A stretch of 64,000 bases of DNA from Salinactinospora qingdaonensis (GTDB lineage Bacteria; Actinomycetota; Actinomycetes; Streptosporangiales; Streptosporangiaceae), in the NCBI RefSeq assembly GCF_039539445.1, contig NZ_BAABDD010000013.1:62001-126000 (forward strand), given 5' to 3'. The translations under genes and the position numbers were made by a program. Numbering within the stretch: the first letter of the stretch is position 1; each line of letters begins with the position of its first letter. This document shows, piece by piece, positions 52,805-63,000 of the stretch. The notes under the pieces were generated by a model. It was not told where the DNA came from. It saw nothing but the letters and a program-made list of their open reading frames with translations, and did not search any database.

Positions 52805-53521
52805 CTACCGCGCCCTGCGCCGCCACCGCTGTGGCCCCAGCGCCACGGCCAGGCCCGCGGCCAGAGCTCCCAGCGTGCCGGCAACCAGATCCGTACGCAC
52901 GTCATGGTGCCTCGCAGGGAACTCCTGGGTCACTAGGTCCATCCACCACTCGTAGAGTTCCCACACCATCGCACCGGTGATCCCCACCATCACCACCCAC
53001 AGCACCACCGCCCAGCGGCGCACCCGCCCCGAGGAATCTTCCAGCGCCGGCAGACCACCGAGCTCCACCAGCGCAAACAGCCCCACCACGCCTCCGCTGC
53101 CCGTCAGCAGCAGATGGATGAGCATGTCAACTCCGGGCACCTGCTGGTACCAACTCTCGACATTGGCCCACGCCGCGACCACCGTGACCGAGGCGAACAC
53201 CGCGTCGACGGCCACCGGCACCCGACGCTGCCAGATCAGCAGCAGCGCCAGCAGGATCAGTGCGAAACCCAACGCGGCCAGCCACTGCCCCGTCAGCAGT
53301 AGCCCGAGGACACTGACCAACGCGGCCCCGCGCGCCGCCAGCCCCAGCCGGGCCCACACTTTGGCCGCCGCCCGCCGCCCCCGCCCGGCGTGCCGCCGCC
53401 CCCTCCCACCCCCGACAGGGGAGACGGCCGTGCGCGTGCGCGCTCCCTTCGCCGACGCGCCTGCGCGCAGCCCGTGGCAGGCGGTCGCACCGCCGGGCAC
53501 AGCGAAACCACCACTGTCTTC
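52805..53521 (-). CDS. DUF2238-like integral membrane protein
   Basis: A protein of about 238 aa with a polar Arg/Gly/Ala-rich N-terminal region (about 65 residues) and six or so membrane helices. The motif MVWELYEWWMD in a helix and the region DVRTDLVAGTLGALAAGLAV resemble DUF2238 membrane proteins. Function unknown. The start is uncertain: ATG 53521 is used, while ATG 53641 or a start nearer the first helix is possible; no strong ribosome site marks either. Confidence 0.72.
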   Translation of the reverse strand, partial: EDSGGFAVPGGATACHGLRAGASAKGARTRTAVSPVGGGRGRRHAGRGRRAAAKVWARLGLAARGAALVSVLGLLLTGQWLAALGFALILLALLLIWQRRVPVAVDAVFASVTVVAAWANVESWYQQVPGVDMLIHLLLTGSGGVVGLFALVELGGLPALEDSSGRVRRWAVVLWVVMVGITGAMVWELYEWWMDLVTQEFPARHHDVRTDLVAGTLGALAAGLAVALGPQRWRRRAR

Positions 53522-53710
53522 CATGCGCCGCCGTCTACCCGCACCGTCGCCGGTTATGTCGTGCTCGCCGCGAACCACCGCGGTATGACCGGCAGCCACC
53601 GCTCCCGTACCCGGCGACTCAAGCACCGCTACACATGACACTCAAATTTTTGCTGTGACGCTGGACGTGTCCATTCTAAGGCGCTGGGTTTCAGGTGGCA
53701 GAGGAGACCG

Positions 53711-55021
53711 GTGGAGGATTCGATATTTCCGGCGACAGTCGATGAGAATCTGGCGCTGGCAATAAGAATATTGCTGGCGTTGGTGATTATTCTTACGATG
53801 TCCGCGCTCTGTGGTCGGCTGGCATTAGTGGTGAGGCAGCCTCGAGTGCTCGGTGAGATGATTTCCGGAATTCTTCTCGGTCCTACGCTGCTAGGGCTGA
53901 TGTGGCCGGGCAGCCAGAATATCCTCTTCCCGCAGGAGGTCAAATCCGTCCTGTATGTACTGAGTACTGTCGGTCTCACATTTTATATGTTTCTCGTTGG
54001 CGTCGGAGTCGATCATGGAAATGGTGATCCTCGGGGAAAACGTGCCACGCTGCTGGCTGTTTCGGGGATGCTTCCCTCGTTGCTTTTGGGGGCGATCGTC
54101 GGGTTTGTTAGTTATCGGGAGCTCTCAGGGTCCGACGTGACCAGAGTGGAATTCGCTTTATTTCTTGGAGGTGCGCTTTCCCTCACTGCTTTTCCTATGC
54201 TGGCTCGTATTCTCTACGAGAGAAGGCTGCAGAATTCCTCGTTGGGTCGGCTCGCTTTGGTGGCGGCCTCCATCGACGATGCCGCTGCCTGGTGCTTGCT
54301 GGCCGTCCTTCTTTCGCTGCACAGCGGGGCAGGGGTATGGCAGTCTCTATGGACGATCGCGTCCGCGGGCGGCTTCGTCGTGTTCATGCTGTTCGGAGTT
54401 TCGCGGCTGCTCCACCCCCTGGGGGCGCGCGTGGCAAGGCGGGGAGCCCTGGGCTACGACGGGATGTACACCGTGGTCATCGTCGTTCTGGCGTCAGGGT
54501 TATTCACCGACTACATAGGCATCTACTCGGTTTTCGGTGGGTTCATCGCCGGGCTGGCGATGCCACGTGACAGGGTGTTCCGTGAAGCCCTGCACAGCAA
54601 GATGATGGACGTGGTTTCCGTCCTGCTGCTTCCGATCTTTTTCGCTTTCTCCGGCCTCAACACGAACCTCCTCGGTGTCGTCACCCCCACCTTGGTTCTG
54701 CCTTTCGTAGCCGTTCTGCTAGCCGGCTTCATCGGCAAGTTCTTCGGGTGCGCGCTGCCGATGCGAGGGTTCGGGTTCTCGTGGCGGGAGTCCTACGCCG
54801 TAGGCGGCCTCATGAACGCCCGTGGGTTGATGATCCTGATATTCGTCAACATCGGCCTATCTCAGGGGCTGATCACACAAGGCCTCTTCTCAGTTCTCGT
54901 TCTCGTTGCAGTCGTGACCACGGCTGTCGCCATGCCGATCTATCGGTACGCGCTTCCCGAGTGGCTGGAAAGCGGCATCAGCCACCGTCCTGAATCTCCA
55001 GTTCTTGATCAGGTGGCATAG
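53711..55021 (+). CDS. Cation/proton antiporter (CPA2, KefB/NapA type)
   Basis: A 436-aa membrane protein with about 12 helices: N-terminal LVVRQPRVLGEMISGILLGP, the family motif VAASIDDAAAWCLLAVLL with the ion-binding Asp pair, and GGLMNARGLMILIFVN near the C-terminus. GTG start at 53711 with GAGGAG upstream. Three TTA codons (53825, 54158, 54500) and an AT-richer first half set it apart from housekeeping genes. As first gene of the right-hand biosynthetic region it may serve export or pH/ion-linked self-protection, but its cargo is unknown. Confidence 0.9.
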   Translation: MEDSIFPATVDENLALAIRILLALVIILTMSALCGRLALVVRQPRVLGEMISGILLGPTLLGLMWPGSQNILFPQEVKSVLYVLSTVGLTFYMFLVGVGVDHGNGDPRGKRATLLAVSGMLPSLLLGAIVGFVSYRELSGSDVTRVEFALFLGGALSLTAFPMLARILYERRLQNSSLGRLALVAASIDDAAAWCLLAVLLSLHSGAGVWQSLWTIASAGGFVVFMLFGVSRLLHPLGARVARRGALGYDGMYTVVIVVLASGLFTDYIGIYSVFGGFIAGLAMPRDRVFREALHSKMMDVVSVLLLPIFFAFSGLNTNLLGVVTPTLVLPFVAVLLAGFIGKFFGCALPMRGFGFSWRESYAVGGLMNARGLMILIFVNIGLSQGLITQGLFSVLVLVAVVTTAVAMPIYRYALPEWLESGISHRPESPVLDQVA

Positions 55022-55246
55022 GCAATGATCCGCAGGATACGGCTTGTACACGGTTCTCCGGCTCCCCTTTTGGTTCGCCGCATGCTACTTTCGTTCCATC
55101 GTCTTGTGGTGGCGTTGTGGGCGGCCTTAGAGTGATGATATGCCGATCATTCTAGGTGATCGACGTTTCTCCTTTTGTCTCATGCATGAGCCAATGGGTT
55201 TCGAATTGTTTTTCGATTCTATGCTCAATCTGTAGGGGGAGCATAT

Positions 55247-56053
55247 ATGGAGATAAGTGTATTGGGGTCGCTGGCCTGTAATATCCATGGCGAATCGGTG
55301 GTTCCCGTGGCCCAGAAGCCACGGAAGGTGCTCGCTCTTCTGGCGGTTCGAGCGAATTGCGTTGTTCGGATTTCTGAGCTCGTCCAAGAGCTTTGGGATG
55401 AGCAGCCGCCGCGTAGTGTAAAAGTCACCCTGCAGAGCTACATCGCCAAAATCAGGCGAGGACTGGCTGGTCCCGGTGCCAGCAGAGGTAAGAACCCCTT
55501 GGTCACCCGGCACGGCGGCTATCTACTGGAGATCCCTGACGACTGGATCGACCTGCGCAGGTTTGAAACACTGCTGCCGCAGGGGCGCCAGGCTCGTAGG
55601 GAGGGCGACGACGAGCGCGCCTCCCGGCTGCTGCGTTCTGCCCTGTCCCTTTGGCGGGGCCCCGTCCTGCTGGACATCGACGCCGGTCACCTTCTCCAGT
55701 CTCACATCACCCGTATCTCCGACGCCAGGCTCGAAGCTGTGGAGCAGCTCATGGAGACCGAGCTGCGCTTGGGGCGCCACCTCGACATCGTCGGTGAACT
55801 CAGTGAGATCGTTGCCGCCAATCCCTATCACGAGAACCTGCACGCCCTGCTGATGGTCGCCCTGTATCGCTCTTCCCGGTGCTGGCAGGCACTCCAGATC
55901 TTCGACCGGCTGCGCACCACCCTCGCCCAGGAACTTGGGATCGATCCCTCGCCCAAGCTGCAACGCTTGCACTCTGCCCTGCTCAACGGCGATCCGACGC
56001 TGGAAGATCCGGCGCCTCGGCAGGGACTGCTGCTCGACAGTTTCGCCGCCTGA
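55247..56053 (+). CDS. SARP-family transcriptional activator (short form)
   Basis: A 268-aa SARP. The OmpR-like winged helix spans residues 1-95 (KPRKVLALLAVRANCVVRIS, then LQSYIAKIRRGL), and a BTAD helical domain covers about 100-250 (LLRSALSLWRGPVLLDIDAG, then ENLHALLMVALYRSSRCWQA). No ATPase domain. AGGGGGAG before ATG 55247. The location just before halogenase, hydroxylase and PKS genes makes it the likely pathway activator of that region. Confidence 0.95.
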   Translation: MEISVLGSLACNIHGESVVPVAQKPRKVLALLAVRANCVVRISELVQELWDEQPPRSVKVTLQSYIAKIRRGLAGPGASRGKNPLVTRHGGYLLEIPDDWIDLRRFETLLPQGRQARREGDDERASRLLRSALSLWRGPVLLDIDAGHLLQSHITRISDARLEAVEQLMETELRLGRHLDIVGELSEIVAANPYHENLHALLMVALYRSSRCWQALQIFDRLRTTLAQELGIDPSPKLQRLHSALLNGDPTLEDPAPRQGLLLDSFAA

Positions 56054-56116
56054 GCAGCCCTCTCCACCACGCTCCGTACCGCTGAAAACCGCCTCGATAT
56101 GGGAGGAACACTGCAC

Positions 56117-57457
56117 ATGGCACTCTCGCTTGAAGCTCCCCCCGAAACCGTCGACGTCGTCGTGATCGGCGCTGGCCCCGGCGGCGCAACGACCGCCGCT
56201 CGGCTCGCTCAATCCGGCCACTCGGTGCTGCTCCTGGAACGCCGCACTCATCCCCGTTTCCACATCGGCGAGTCCCTTCTCCCCCCATGCAACGCGATCT
56301 TCGAGAAACTGGGTGTGCTGGAACGCATCAAGGAGCAGGGATACGTCGTCAAGTACGGCGCCGAGTTCAGCGGCGGCAAGCGTGGTGACAAGCACGGGCG
56401 AATCCCTTTCAGCGAACAGGGAGAGGGACGTCACCCGACCACGTTCCAGACCGAACGTGCCCACTTCGACCGCATTCTCTCCGAGTTCGCCCAAGAGTGC
56501 GGTGCCCACTTCATCCAGGAGGCAGTGGTCCAAGAGCTACTGCACGAGAACGGCCGCGTGGTAGGGGTGCGCTACGACCATGGTGGAGGCTCCCATACGG
56601 TCCGCTCCCGGTTCGTTATCGACGCCGGAGGCCGGGCTAGCAAGGTCGCGCAGACGTTCGGCCTGCGCAGATACCCCGAGAGCCTGCGTATGGTGGCACT
56701 CTACCGCCATTTCACGGACATGGATGAGCGTTACAACCCCGGTGTTGAGGGCGACATCCAGATTGGTGGACACAAGGACGGTTGGGTCTGGGCCATCCCC
56801 ATCTGGTCGGACACGATCAGCGTCGGCGCTGTCATGCCCCGCGACGTGTTGCGGAACAGCGGGCGCGACCGCGAAGCGGTGTTCAACGACCACGTCTCAC
56901 GTATCGGGCGAATCGAGCAGCGCATCACCGGTACCCGCCCTCACACCCCGCTCCATGTCGAGGCCGACTATTGCTACTACTCCGACACCATGGCCGGCCC
57001 CGGCTGGTTCATGGTCGGTGACGCGGCCTGCTTCTTCGACCCGATTTTCTCCGGCGGGGTGTTCCTCGCCATGACCACCGCCATACGAGCTGCCGATACC
57101 ACCCACGCCATCCTGGCCGAGCCCGAACGTGAGGAACAGCTCCAGCTCGACTACACCAACTTCTATAAGACGGGCTATGACATCTACGCCCGGCTGATTC
57201 ACGCCTACTACGAGTACGACTACAACCTCAGACCCTTCCTGCAGTCCGTCGGCATGGACCTCGCCGGAGACGGGCTCGCCACCAACAAATGGCTTGTACG
57301 GCTGGTCAGCGGTGACTTCTGGAGTGACAAGAACGCACTCAACCTTGAGCTACGCAAGGAAAGCCGCTGGGACACCTTCGCCCCCTTCGAGCCTGTCTGG
57401 GGATGTCCGTTCTACGAACATCTGAACCAGGCCGAGGAACCGATGGTTCTCTCCTGA
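56117..57457 (+). CDS. Flavin-dependent halogenase
   Basis: A 446-aa FAD halogenase. Dinucleotide motif GAGPGGATTAARL near the N-terminus, the halogenase segment HIGESLLPP, and the diagnostic GWVWAIP (GWxWxIP, about residue 222). Later come the FAD motif VGDAACFFDPIFSGG and a C-terminal helical region. It resembles variant-B enzymes such as CndH and SgcC3 that chlorinate aromatic substrates bound to a carrier protein; it needs reduced flavin from a separate reductase. The ATG at 56117 is chosen for GGAGGA nine bases upstream; an ATG at 56099 overlaps that site. It is followed closely by the salicylyl-CoA-hydroxylase-like gene. Confidence 0.92.
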   Translation: MALSLEAPPETVDVVVIGAGPGGATTAARLAQSGHSVLLLERRTHPRFHIGESLLPPCNAIFEKLGVLERIKEQGYVVKYGAEFSGGKRGDKHGRIPFSEQGEGRHPTTFQTERAHFDRILSEFAQECGAHFIQEAVVQELLHENGRVVGVRYDHGGGSHTVRSRFVIDAGGRASKVAQTFGLRRYPESLRMVALYRHFTDMDERYNPGVEGDIQIGGHKDGWVWAIPIWSDTISVGAVMPRDVLRNSGRDREAVFNDHVSRIGRIEQRITGTRPHTPLHVEADYCYYSDTMAGPGWFMVGDAACFFDPIFSGGVFLAMTTAIRAADTTHAILAEPEREEQLQLDYTNFYKTGYDIYARLIHAYYEYDYNLRPFLQSVGMDLAGDGLATNKWLVRLVSGDFWSDKNALNLELRKESRWDTFAPFEPVWGCPFYEHLNQAEEPMVLS

Positions 57458-57500
57458 CGCCGACTGTGCGCACTGCTCCTGGAGATCGAAAAGAGGTGCC

Positions 57501-59528
57501 ATGCGAGCGCTGAAGATAGCGATCATCGGTGGTGGGCCCGCCGGTCTGTTCCTGGCTCGCCTGATCAGACTGCACGATCCAACCACAGAAGTTGTCCTTT
57601 ACGAGCGCAACCCCGCCGACTCCACCTTCGGTTTCGGCGTCGTCTTCTCCGACCGTACTATGGACGCCTTCCGCGAGGCCGATCCGCAGAGTCACGCGCG
57701 TATCGTCGGCGCCAGTATCCAGTGGAGCGACATGGAGTTGCGCCACAACGGAACCCGACTGCGCTACCCTGGGTACGGCTTCACTGCCGTCGCCCGCAAG
57801 ACACTGCTGCAGATACTCCAGGAGCAGGCGATACAGGTCGGCGCCGACCTGCGCTTTAATACTGAAGCTCCCGCCGATGTCGGCCCTGCCGACATCGTGG
57901 CCATCGCCGACGGTGCCAACTCGCGCAACCGTGACCGGTTAGGGCCTGACGAGCAGGAGCGTGACGACACCGCCGCCGCAAGGTTCATCTGGTTCGGTAC
58001 CCCCGCCCACTTCGACGCAGTCACATTCCCCTTCGTCGACACCGAGTTCGGCCCGTTCGCAGCCCACGCTTACCCCCACGAACAGGGAATGAGCACGTTT
58101 ATCGTGGAGACCGATGTCACCACCTGGCATGCCGCAGGTATGGCCGAGTCCACCGCCCGTGCCCTGCGCCCCGGCGACAGTGACACCTATTCGCAGAGTC
58201 TCCTCGCCGAGATATTCCGCGAGCCTCTGGGGTACGCACCCCTGCTCGCCAACAACAGCAAGTGGTCTGCCTTCCGTGTCGTGCGGCGCGGCGTGTGGTC
58301 GCGCCACAACATGGTGCTTCTCGGCGACGCCGCTCACACCGCCCACTTTTCCGTGGGGTCGGGCACAAAGATGGCGATGGAGGACGCCATCACCCTGGCC
58401 CGGGCTCTGCGTCAGCATCAGAGCCCCTCCCAGGCTTTCGCTAGCTATGAGCGGCAGCGACGTCCTGAGACAGCGCGCACCCAACGCATCGCAGAACCCA
58501 GCATGCGCTGGTGGGAGACCTTCCGGTATCGCATGCACATGCCCGCTGCCCAGTTCGGCATGCACTTCCTCACCCGCGCTGGAGCCATCAACTACGCTGG
58601 TCTGCGCCGTCGTCACCCCGAGCAGGTTGAAGCGGCCGAGTCACAGTTCATCGAGGACGCGGCTTCTGACCGCCAAACAACCGGTGGCGACGCCCAAGCC
58701 TCCAGTGCCTCCACCGCCTGTAACGCCATGGCCCAGCCCGGCGACATTGGCGAGATCGCGCTAGTCAACCGTATAGCCACCTACGTTGCCAGCCGTGGTG
58801 CAGCGCAGCGGCGCGCCGCGCTTGCCTACGCCGAAGCGGGAAGCGCGCTCCTGGCTCTCGACTGGACCGGCTCAGCCGCCCCAAGCGGTATTCCGGAGAC
58901 CGATGCCGGGAGCGAGGCCGAACTATGGTGCGAGACCGTACGCAGGCTCACCGACTTGGGAGCGGCCGTGATGGCCGTCGTGGCTTTGGACGACGACAAG
59001 GTGCGGGATCTGGCCGCCCGAACCGGTATCCGCCTCCTCGAATGCGCCCTGCCTCTCGCGGACGAGATCGACAAGTCCGCCGTGCGCGCCTGGGTGGCCG
59101 AGTCGGCACGTGATTTCACCGTCGTCGTCGGTATGCATGCCTACGCCGCAGCCCCCTGGTCGGCAGCCAACGGCCAGGACAACACTTTCGTCCAGGAACT
59201 CTCCCGCCTAGGCGCGTCGGCCTTTCACCTACGTGCCCGGGTGCCGCTCACTGACATCGACGGCTGGCACCAACTCCTCGACCGCGCCGACAGGCTACGC
59301 TCCCAGATCCGGCTGCCCGTAGTGCTGGACGGCCCCGACGGATGGGCGTTGGCTCGCCCTGCCGGCCCGGGCGAGGACGACTGGCCCACCCGGATGCACA
59401 TCGCCATTCTCACCGGCAGGGTCGACGCCGTCGCTGCTTGGCCGCTGCCGCGCCGCGATCGTCCCCATCTCGACCATGACCCGTCTAGAAGGCGGGAGGA
59501 GTTTCGGATCGCCTCCCTTCTCCACTGA
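57501..59528 (+). CDS. Salicylyl-CoA 5-hydroxylase-like FAD monooxygenase with extra C-terminal domain
   Basis: A 675-aa protein. Residues 1-375 are an FAD monooxygenase like salicylyl-CoA 5-hydroxylase (SdgC): IIGGGPAGLFLARLIRL, ERNPADSTFGFGVVFSD and LLGDAAHTAHFSVGSGTKMA. Residues about 410-675 align loosely with the old-yellow-enzyme-like barrel of two-domain anthraniloyl-CoA monooxygenases, but most flavin- and substrate-binding motifs are not recognisable, so this half may be non-catalytic. AAGAGG before the ATG. A TTA codon lies at 57939. Next to a 6-methylsalicylate-synthase-like PKS, hydroxylation of the aryl acid, as CoA or carrier thioester, is the likely role. Confidence 0.85.
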   Translation: MRALKIAIIGGGPAGLFLARLIRLHDPTTEVVLYERNPADSTFGFGVVFSDRTMDAFREADPQSHARIVGASIQWSDMELRHNGTRLRYPGYGFTAVARKTLLQILQEQAIQVGADLRFNTEAPADVGPADIVAIADGANSRNRDRLGPDEQERDDTAAARFIWFGTPAHFDAVTFPFVDTEFGPFAAHAYPHEQGMSTFIVETDVTTWHAAGMAESTARALRPGDSDTYSQSLLAEIFREPLGYAPLLANNSKWSAFRVVRRGVWSRHNMVLLGDAAHTAHFSVGSGTKMAMEDAITLARALRQHQSPSQAFASYERQRRPETARTQRIAEPSMRWWETFRYRMHMPAAQFGMHFLTRAGAINYAGLRRRHPEQVEAAESQFIEDAASDRQTTGGDAQASSASTACNAMAQPGDIGEIALVNRIATYVASRGAAQRRAALAYAEAGSALLALDWTGSAAPSGIPETDAGSEAELWCETVRRLTDLGAAVMAVVALDDDKVRDLAARTGIRLLECALPLADEIDKSAVRAWVAESARDFTVVVGMHAYAAAPWSAANGQDNTFVQELSRLGASAFHLRARVPLTDIDGWHQLLDRADRLRSQIRLPVVLDGPDGWALARPAGPGEDDWPTRMHIAILTGRVDAVAAWPLPRRDRPHLDHDPSRRREEFRIASLLH

Positions 59529-59562
59529 CGATTCGCCGCGCCCAAGGACGGGAGCACCGATC

Positions 59563-59712
59563 ATGGAGAAACTCCGAAGACGCGCCGCTCCCCGAGCACA
59601 GCTACCTACATATGTCCGCGGTCATCGAGGTCGCGCTGCCCCCGATCAGAACTTCTTTTTCATGGAAGTCAATAGCCGGGTCAAAGTCGATCATCCTGTG
59701 GCGGATCATTGA
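59563..59712 (+). pseudogene. Relic of a biotin carboxylase (acetyl/propionyl-CoA carboxylase) gene
   Basis: The frame from ATG 59563 ends in FFFMEVNSRVKVDHPVADH, clearly the biotin carboxylase motif FYFLEMNTRLQVEHPVTE, and then stops. Residues preceding that motif in real enzymes appear partly in another frame (MSAVIEV from 59612). ATP-grasp and biotin-binding parts are missing. Only this fragment of about 150 bases remains, between the hydroxylase gene and the PKS. Confidence 0.72.
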
Positions 59713-60068
59713 GTGGGATATCTGCTCCATGAGTGGCCGCGGCCCGCAACCGGTAATCCGTCGCCGTTGCTTCGGCATGATTCTCTGCTGGCCGAATTTA
59801 TGGGACGAGCATCCGGTTGCAAACGGAGTTCAGGGTGAATGGAGTGGGAGATTCGTGGGCTACGAGTCCCGAGGAACGGTTAAGTTCGGCCGTTTCTCTC
59901 CTAGGAAAAGTTGTGGAATGCCTAGTGTTTGACCAGTTGAAATACAGCGCATCTTTTGTAGTGAAAATCATTGCCGCTCGATGTTCAAACTCCGTACAAG
60001 CGCCAAGCAAGCACTAGATCTGAGTATTGAGGGAAAGGGCTTTTCAGGAAAAGGAAGGGTGGTCATCA
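59713..60068 (+). promoter_or_regulatory. AT-richer leader/promoter region of the PKS gene
   Basis: About 355 bases, clearly lower in GC than its flanks, with no intact gene. AAGGAAGGG lies just before the PKS start. It probably holds the PKS promoter and perhaps SARP binding repeats, which I could not pin down. Confidence 0.5.
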
Positions 60069-63000
60069 GTGGTCGATTACACTGGCGGTGAGGCCGGTCG
60101 TCCGGGGAGGCCGGAGCCGATTGCCATAATCGGAATGTCTTGTCGTTTTCCGGGGAACGTCAACTCCGCGGACGATTTCTGGAGTTTTCTGCGTGCCGGT
60201 GAGGACGCTATCAGCGAGGTCCCCACGGGTCGGTGGGACCCCTATGCCGAGGCCGCACCCGAGAACGAAGCGGCGCTGCGCAGTACCACGCGCTTCGGAG
60301 GGTTCCTCTCCGACATCCAGGGATTTGACGCCGACTTCTTCGGCATCTCCCCGCGCGAGGCCGGGCTGATGGATCCGCAGCAGCGCATGGTGCTTGAGGT
60401 CTCCTGGCAAGCCCTCGAACACGCCGGTGTCCCACCGCATCAGCTCAGCGGCTCCGACACGGGCGTCTTCATCGGTGTCGGCTCCGACGACTACGGTCGG
60501 CGACTCCTCGAAGACCTCCCCCGCATCGAGGCATGGACCGGCATCGGTGGTGCGATGTGCGCCGTCGCCAACCGCGTCTCCTACACCCTCGACCTTAGGG
60601 GCGCCTCCATGGCCGTGGACACGGCCTGCTCCTCCTCTTTGGTCGCACTCCATCTGGCTTGTCAGAGCCTGCGCGCCGGAGAGAGCCCGCTGGCACTCGC
60701 GGGTGGGGTGATGGTCATGGCCGGTCCCGGGCTGACCATGGTTCTTGACGCTGCCGGGGCCACCTCCGCCGACGGACGGTCGAAATCCTTCGACGCCGCC
60801 GCTGACGGCTACGGGCGCGGCGAAGGCGCCGGAGTCGTCGCTCTCAAGCGACTCAGTGACGCCCAAGCCGATGGCGATCGGGTACTTGCCGTTCTGCGCG
60901 GCAGCGCCGTCCATCAGGATGGCAAGACCAACGGCATCATGGCTCCCAGCAGCCAGGCCCAAGAGCACCTGCTGCGCCAGACCTACCGTAATGCCGGCGT
61001 GGCACCCGAATCGGTCGACTACATCGAGGCCCACGGCACCGGTACCCGAGCTGGCGATCCGATCGAGGCCACCGCGATGGCGGCCGTCTTCGGCGCCAGC
61101 CGTCCCGCTGAGCAGCCATGCCTCATCGGCTCTGTCAAGCCCAGCATCGGCCATCTCGAAGCCGGAGCCGGCATTGCCGGCGTGATCAAGACAGTACTCG
61201 CCCTCCAGCACGGTGAGATCCCGCCCACCGCCAACTTCGAGACCCCCAACCCCAGCATCCCCTGGGAGAGCGCCGGGCTGAAGGTGGTCGCACAGCCAAC
61301 GCCGTGGCAGCCTGCCGGTCAGCCGCGACTGGCTGGCGTCTCCGGCTACGGCTATGGCGGCACGATCGCTCACGTCATTCTGGAGGAAGCGCCGCCGGAT
61401 CCCTTGGAGACCACCACCGCGGTGGAGGTCGACCGTGGGGCTTCGGCCGCCGCCTACCCGCTCTCCGGTGCCACGCAGTCGGCGTTACGTGAGTACGCGG
61501 CACGACTGGCCGACTACGTGGAAGAGGAGAATCCCGCCCTGCCCTCTGTCGGACACACCCTGGCCGTGCGGCGCAGTCCTCTCACCCACCGCGCCACAGC
61601 AGTGGCTGCCGATCATACCGAGTTGGCCGAGCGGTTGCGTGCCCTGGCAGCCGGCGCCCCCACGGCAGGTGTGGCCACCGGAACCGTGCTGGCCCCGCCG
61701 ACCAGTGGCACTGTATGGGTCTTCTCGGGTCACGGATCGCAGTGGATCGGTATGGGGCGTGAACTGCTGGCCGAGGAGCCGGTGTTCGCCGCTGTCCTCG
61801 ATGACATCGGCCCGATTTTCGAAGCGGAGCTTGGCTTCACCCCGCGGCATGCTCTCAGTGAAGGCGACTTCCACACCGTCGACCAGATCCAGCCGATGAT
61901 CTTCGCGACACAAGTGGCTCTCGCCGCCGTCTGGCGTGACCGCGGGCTCTACCCCGCGGCTGTGATCGGGCACTCGGTCGGTGAGATCGCCGCTGCCGTC
62001 ACTGCGGGCGTGCTCTCCGTTCATGACGGGGCGCACCTGGTGTGCCGACGCTCGCGCCTGCTGCGTCATGCTTCGGGCAAGGGCGCCATGGCCATGGTTA
62101 GCCTGCCGTTCGACCAAGTGCGCTCCCGGCTGTGCCATGAGCGTGGGGCCCAAGACGTGGTCGCCGCGATCGCCGCCTCACCGTCCTCCACGGTGATCGC
62201 CGGAGACCATTCGGCGGTCGAGGACGTGGCCAAGGAGTGGGAGGACGGCGGCATGGCTGTACGTCGGGTGGATTCCGACGTAGCCTTTCACAGCCGCCAC
62301 ATGGATCCGCTGCTCGACGAACTCGTCAACGCCGTAGCCGGTATGGTTGTGGGGGCACCCGAGGTGCCCCTCTACACCACCGCTCTCGACGACCCCCGCG
62401 CCACTGTTGCCCGCGACGGCAGCTACTGGGCGCAAAACCTGCGCAACCCTGTCCGCTTTGCCGAGGCGGTCACCGCAGCGGTCGAGGACGGCTACCGGCT
62501 GTTCCTCGAAATCTCAGCCCACCCAGTCGTCGCCCACTCGATCAACGAGACACTGGCCGAACTTGAGGTGGACGACGCCTGTGTCGCTCACACCCTGCGC
62601 CGTAACCGGCCCGAGTGGGAAAGCCTACTCACCAACCTGGGACTGCTGTACGCCCACGGCGCCTCGGTCGACTGGACACGCCTGTGGCCCGCGGCGCCCC
62701 TCGCCGAGTTGCCCCACAACGCCTGGCAGCATTCCCCCTACTGGGCGGAGTCCGGCCCGCGTCACAACATCGGTGGCCAGCGCCACGACGTTGACAGCCA
62801 CACCCTGCTGGGCGGGCGTACCAAGGTCAACGCCAGCCCTCCGATAACCTTGTGGCACACTTATCTCGACGAATCGTGCCGTCCCTACCCGGGAGACCAC
62901 CCGGTGCGGGGAGTGGAGATCATCCCGGCGGCGGTTCTGCTCAACACCTTTTTCGCCGCTGCCTCCGCCGACACCCAGCGTCCCGACCTAACCGATGTGT

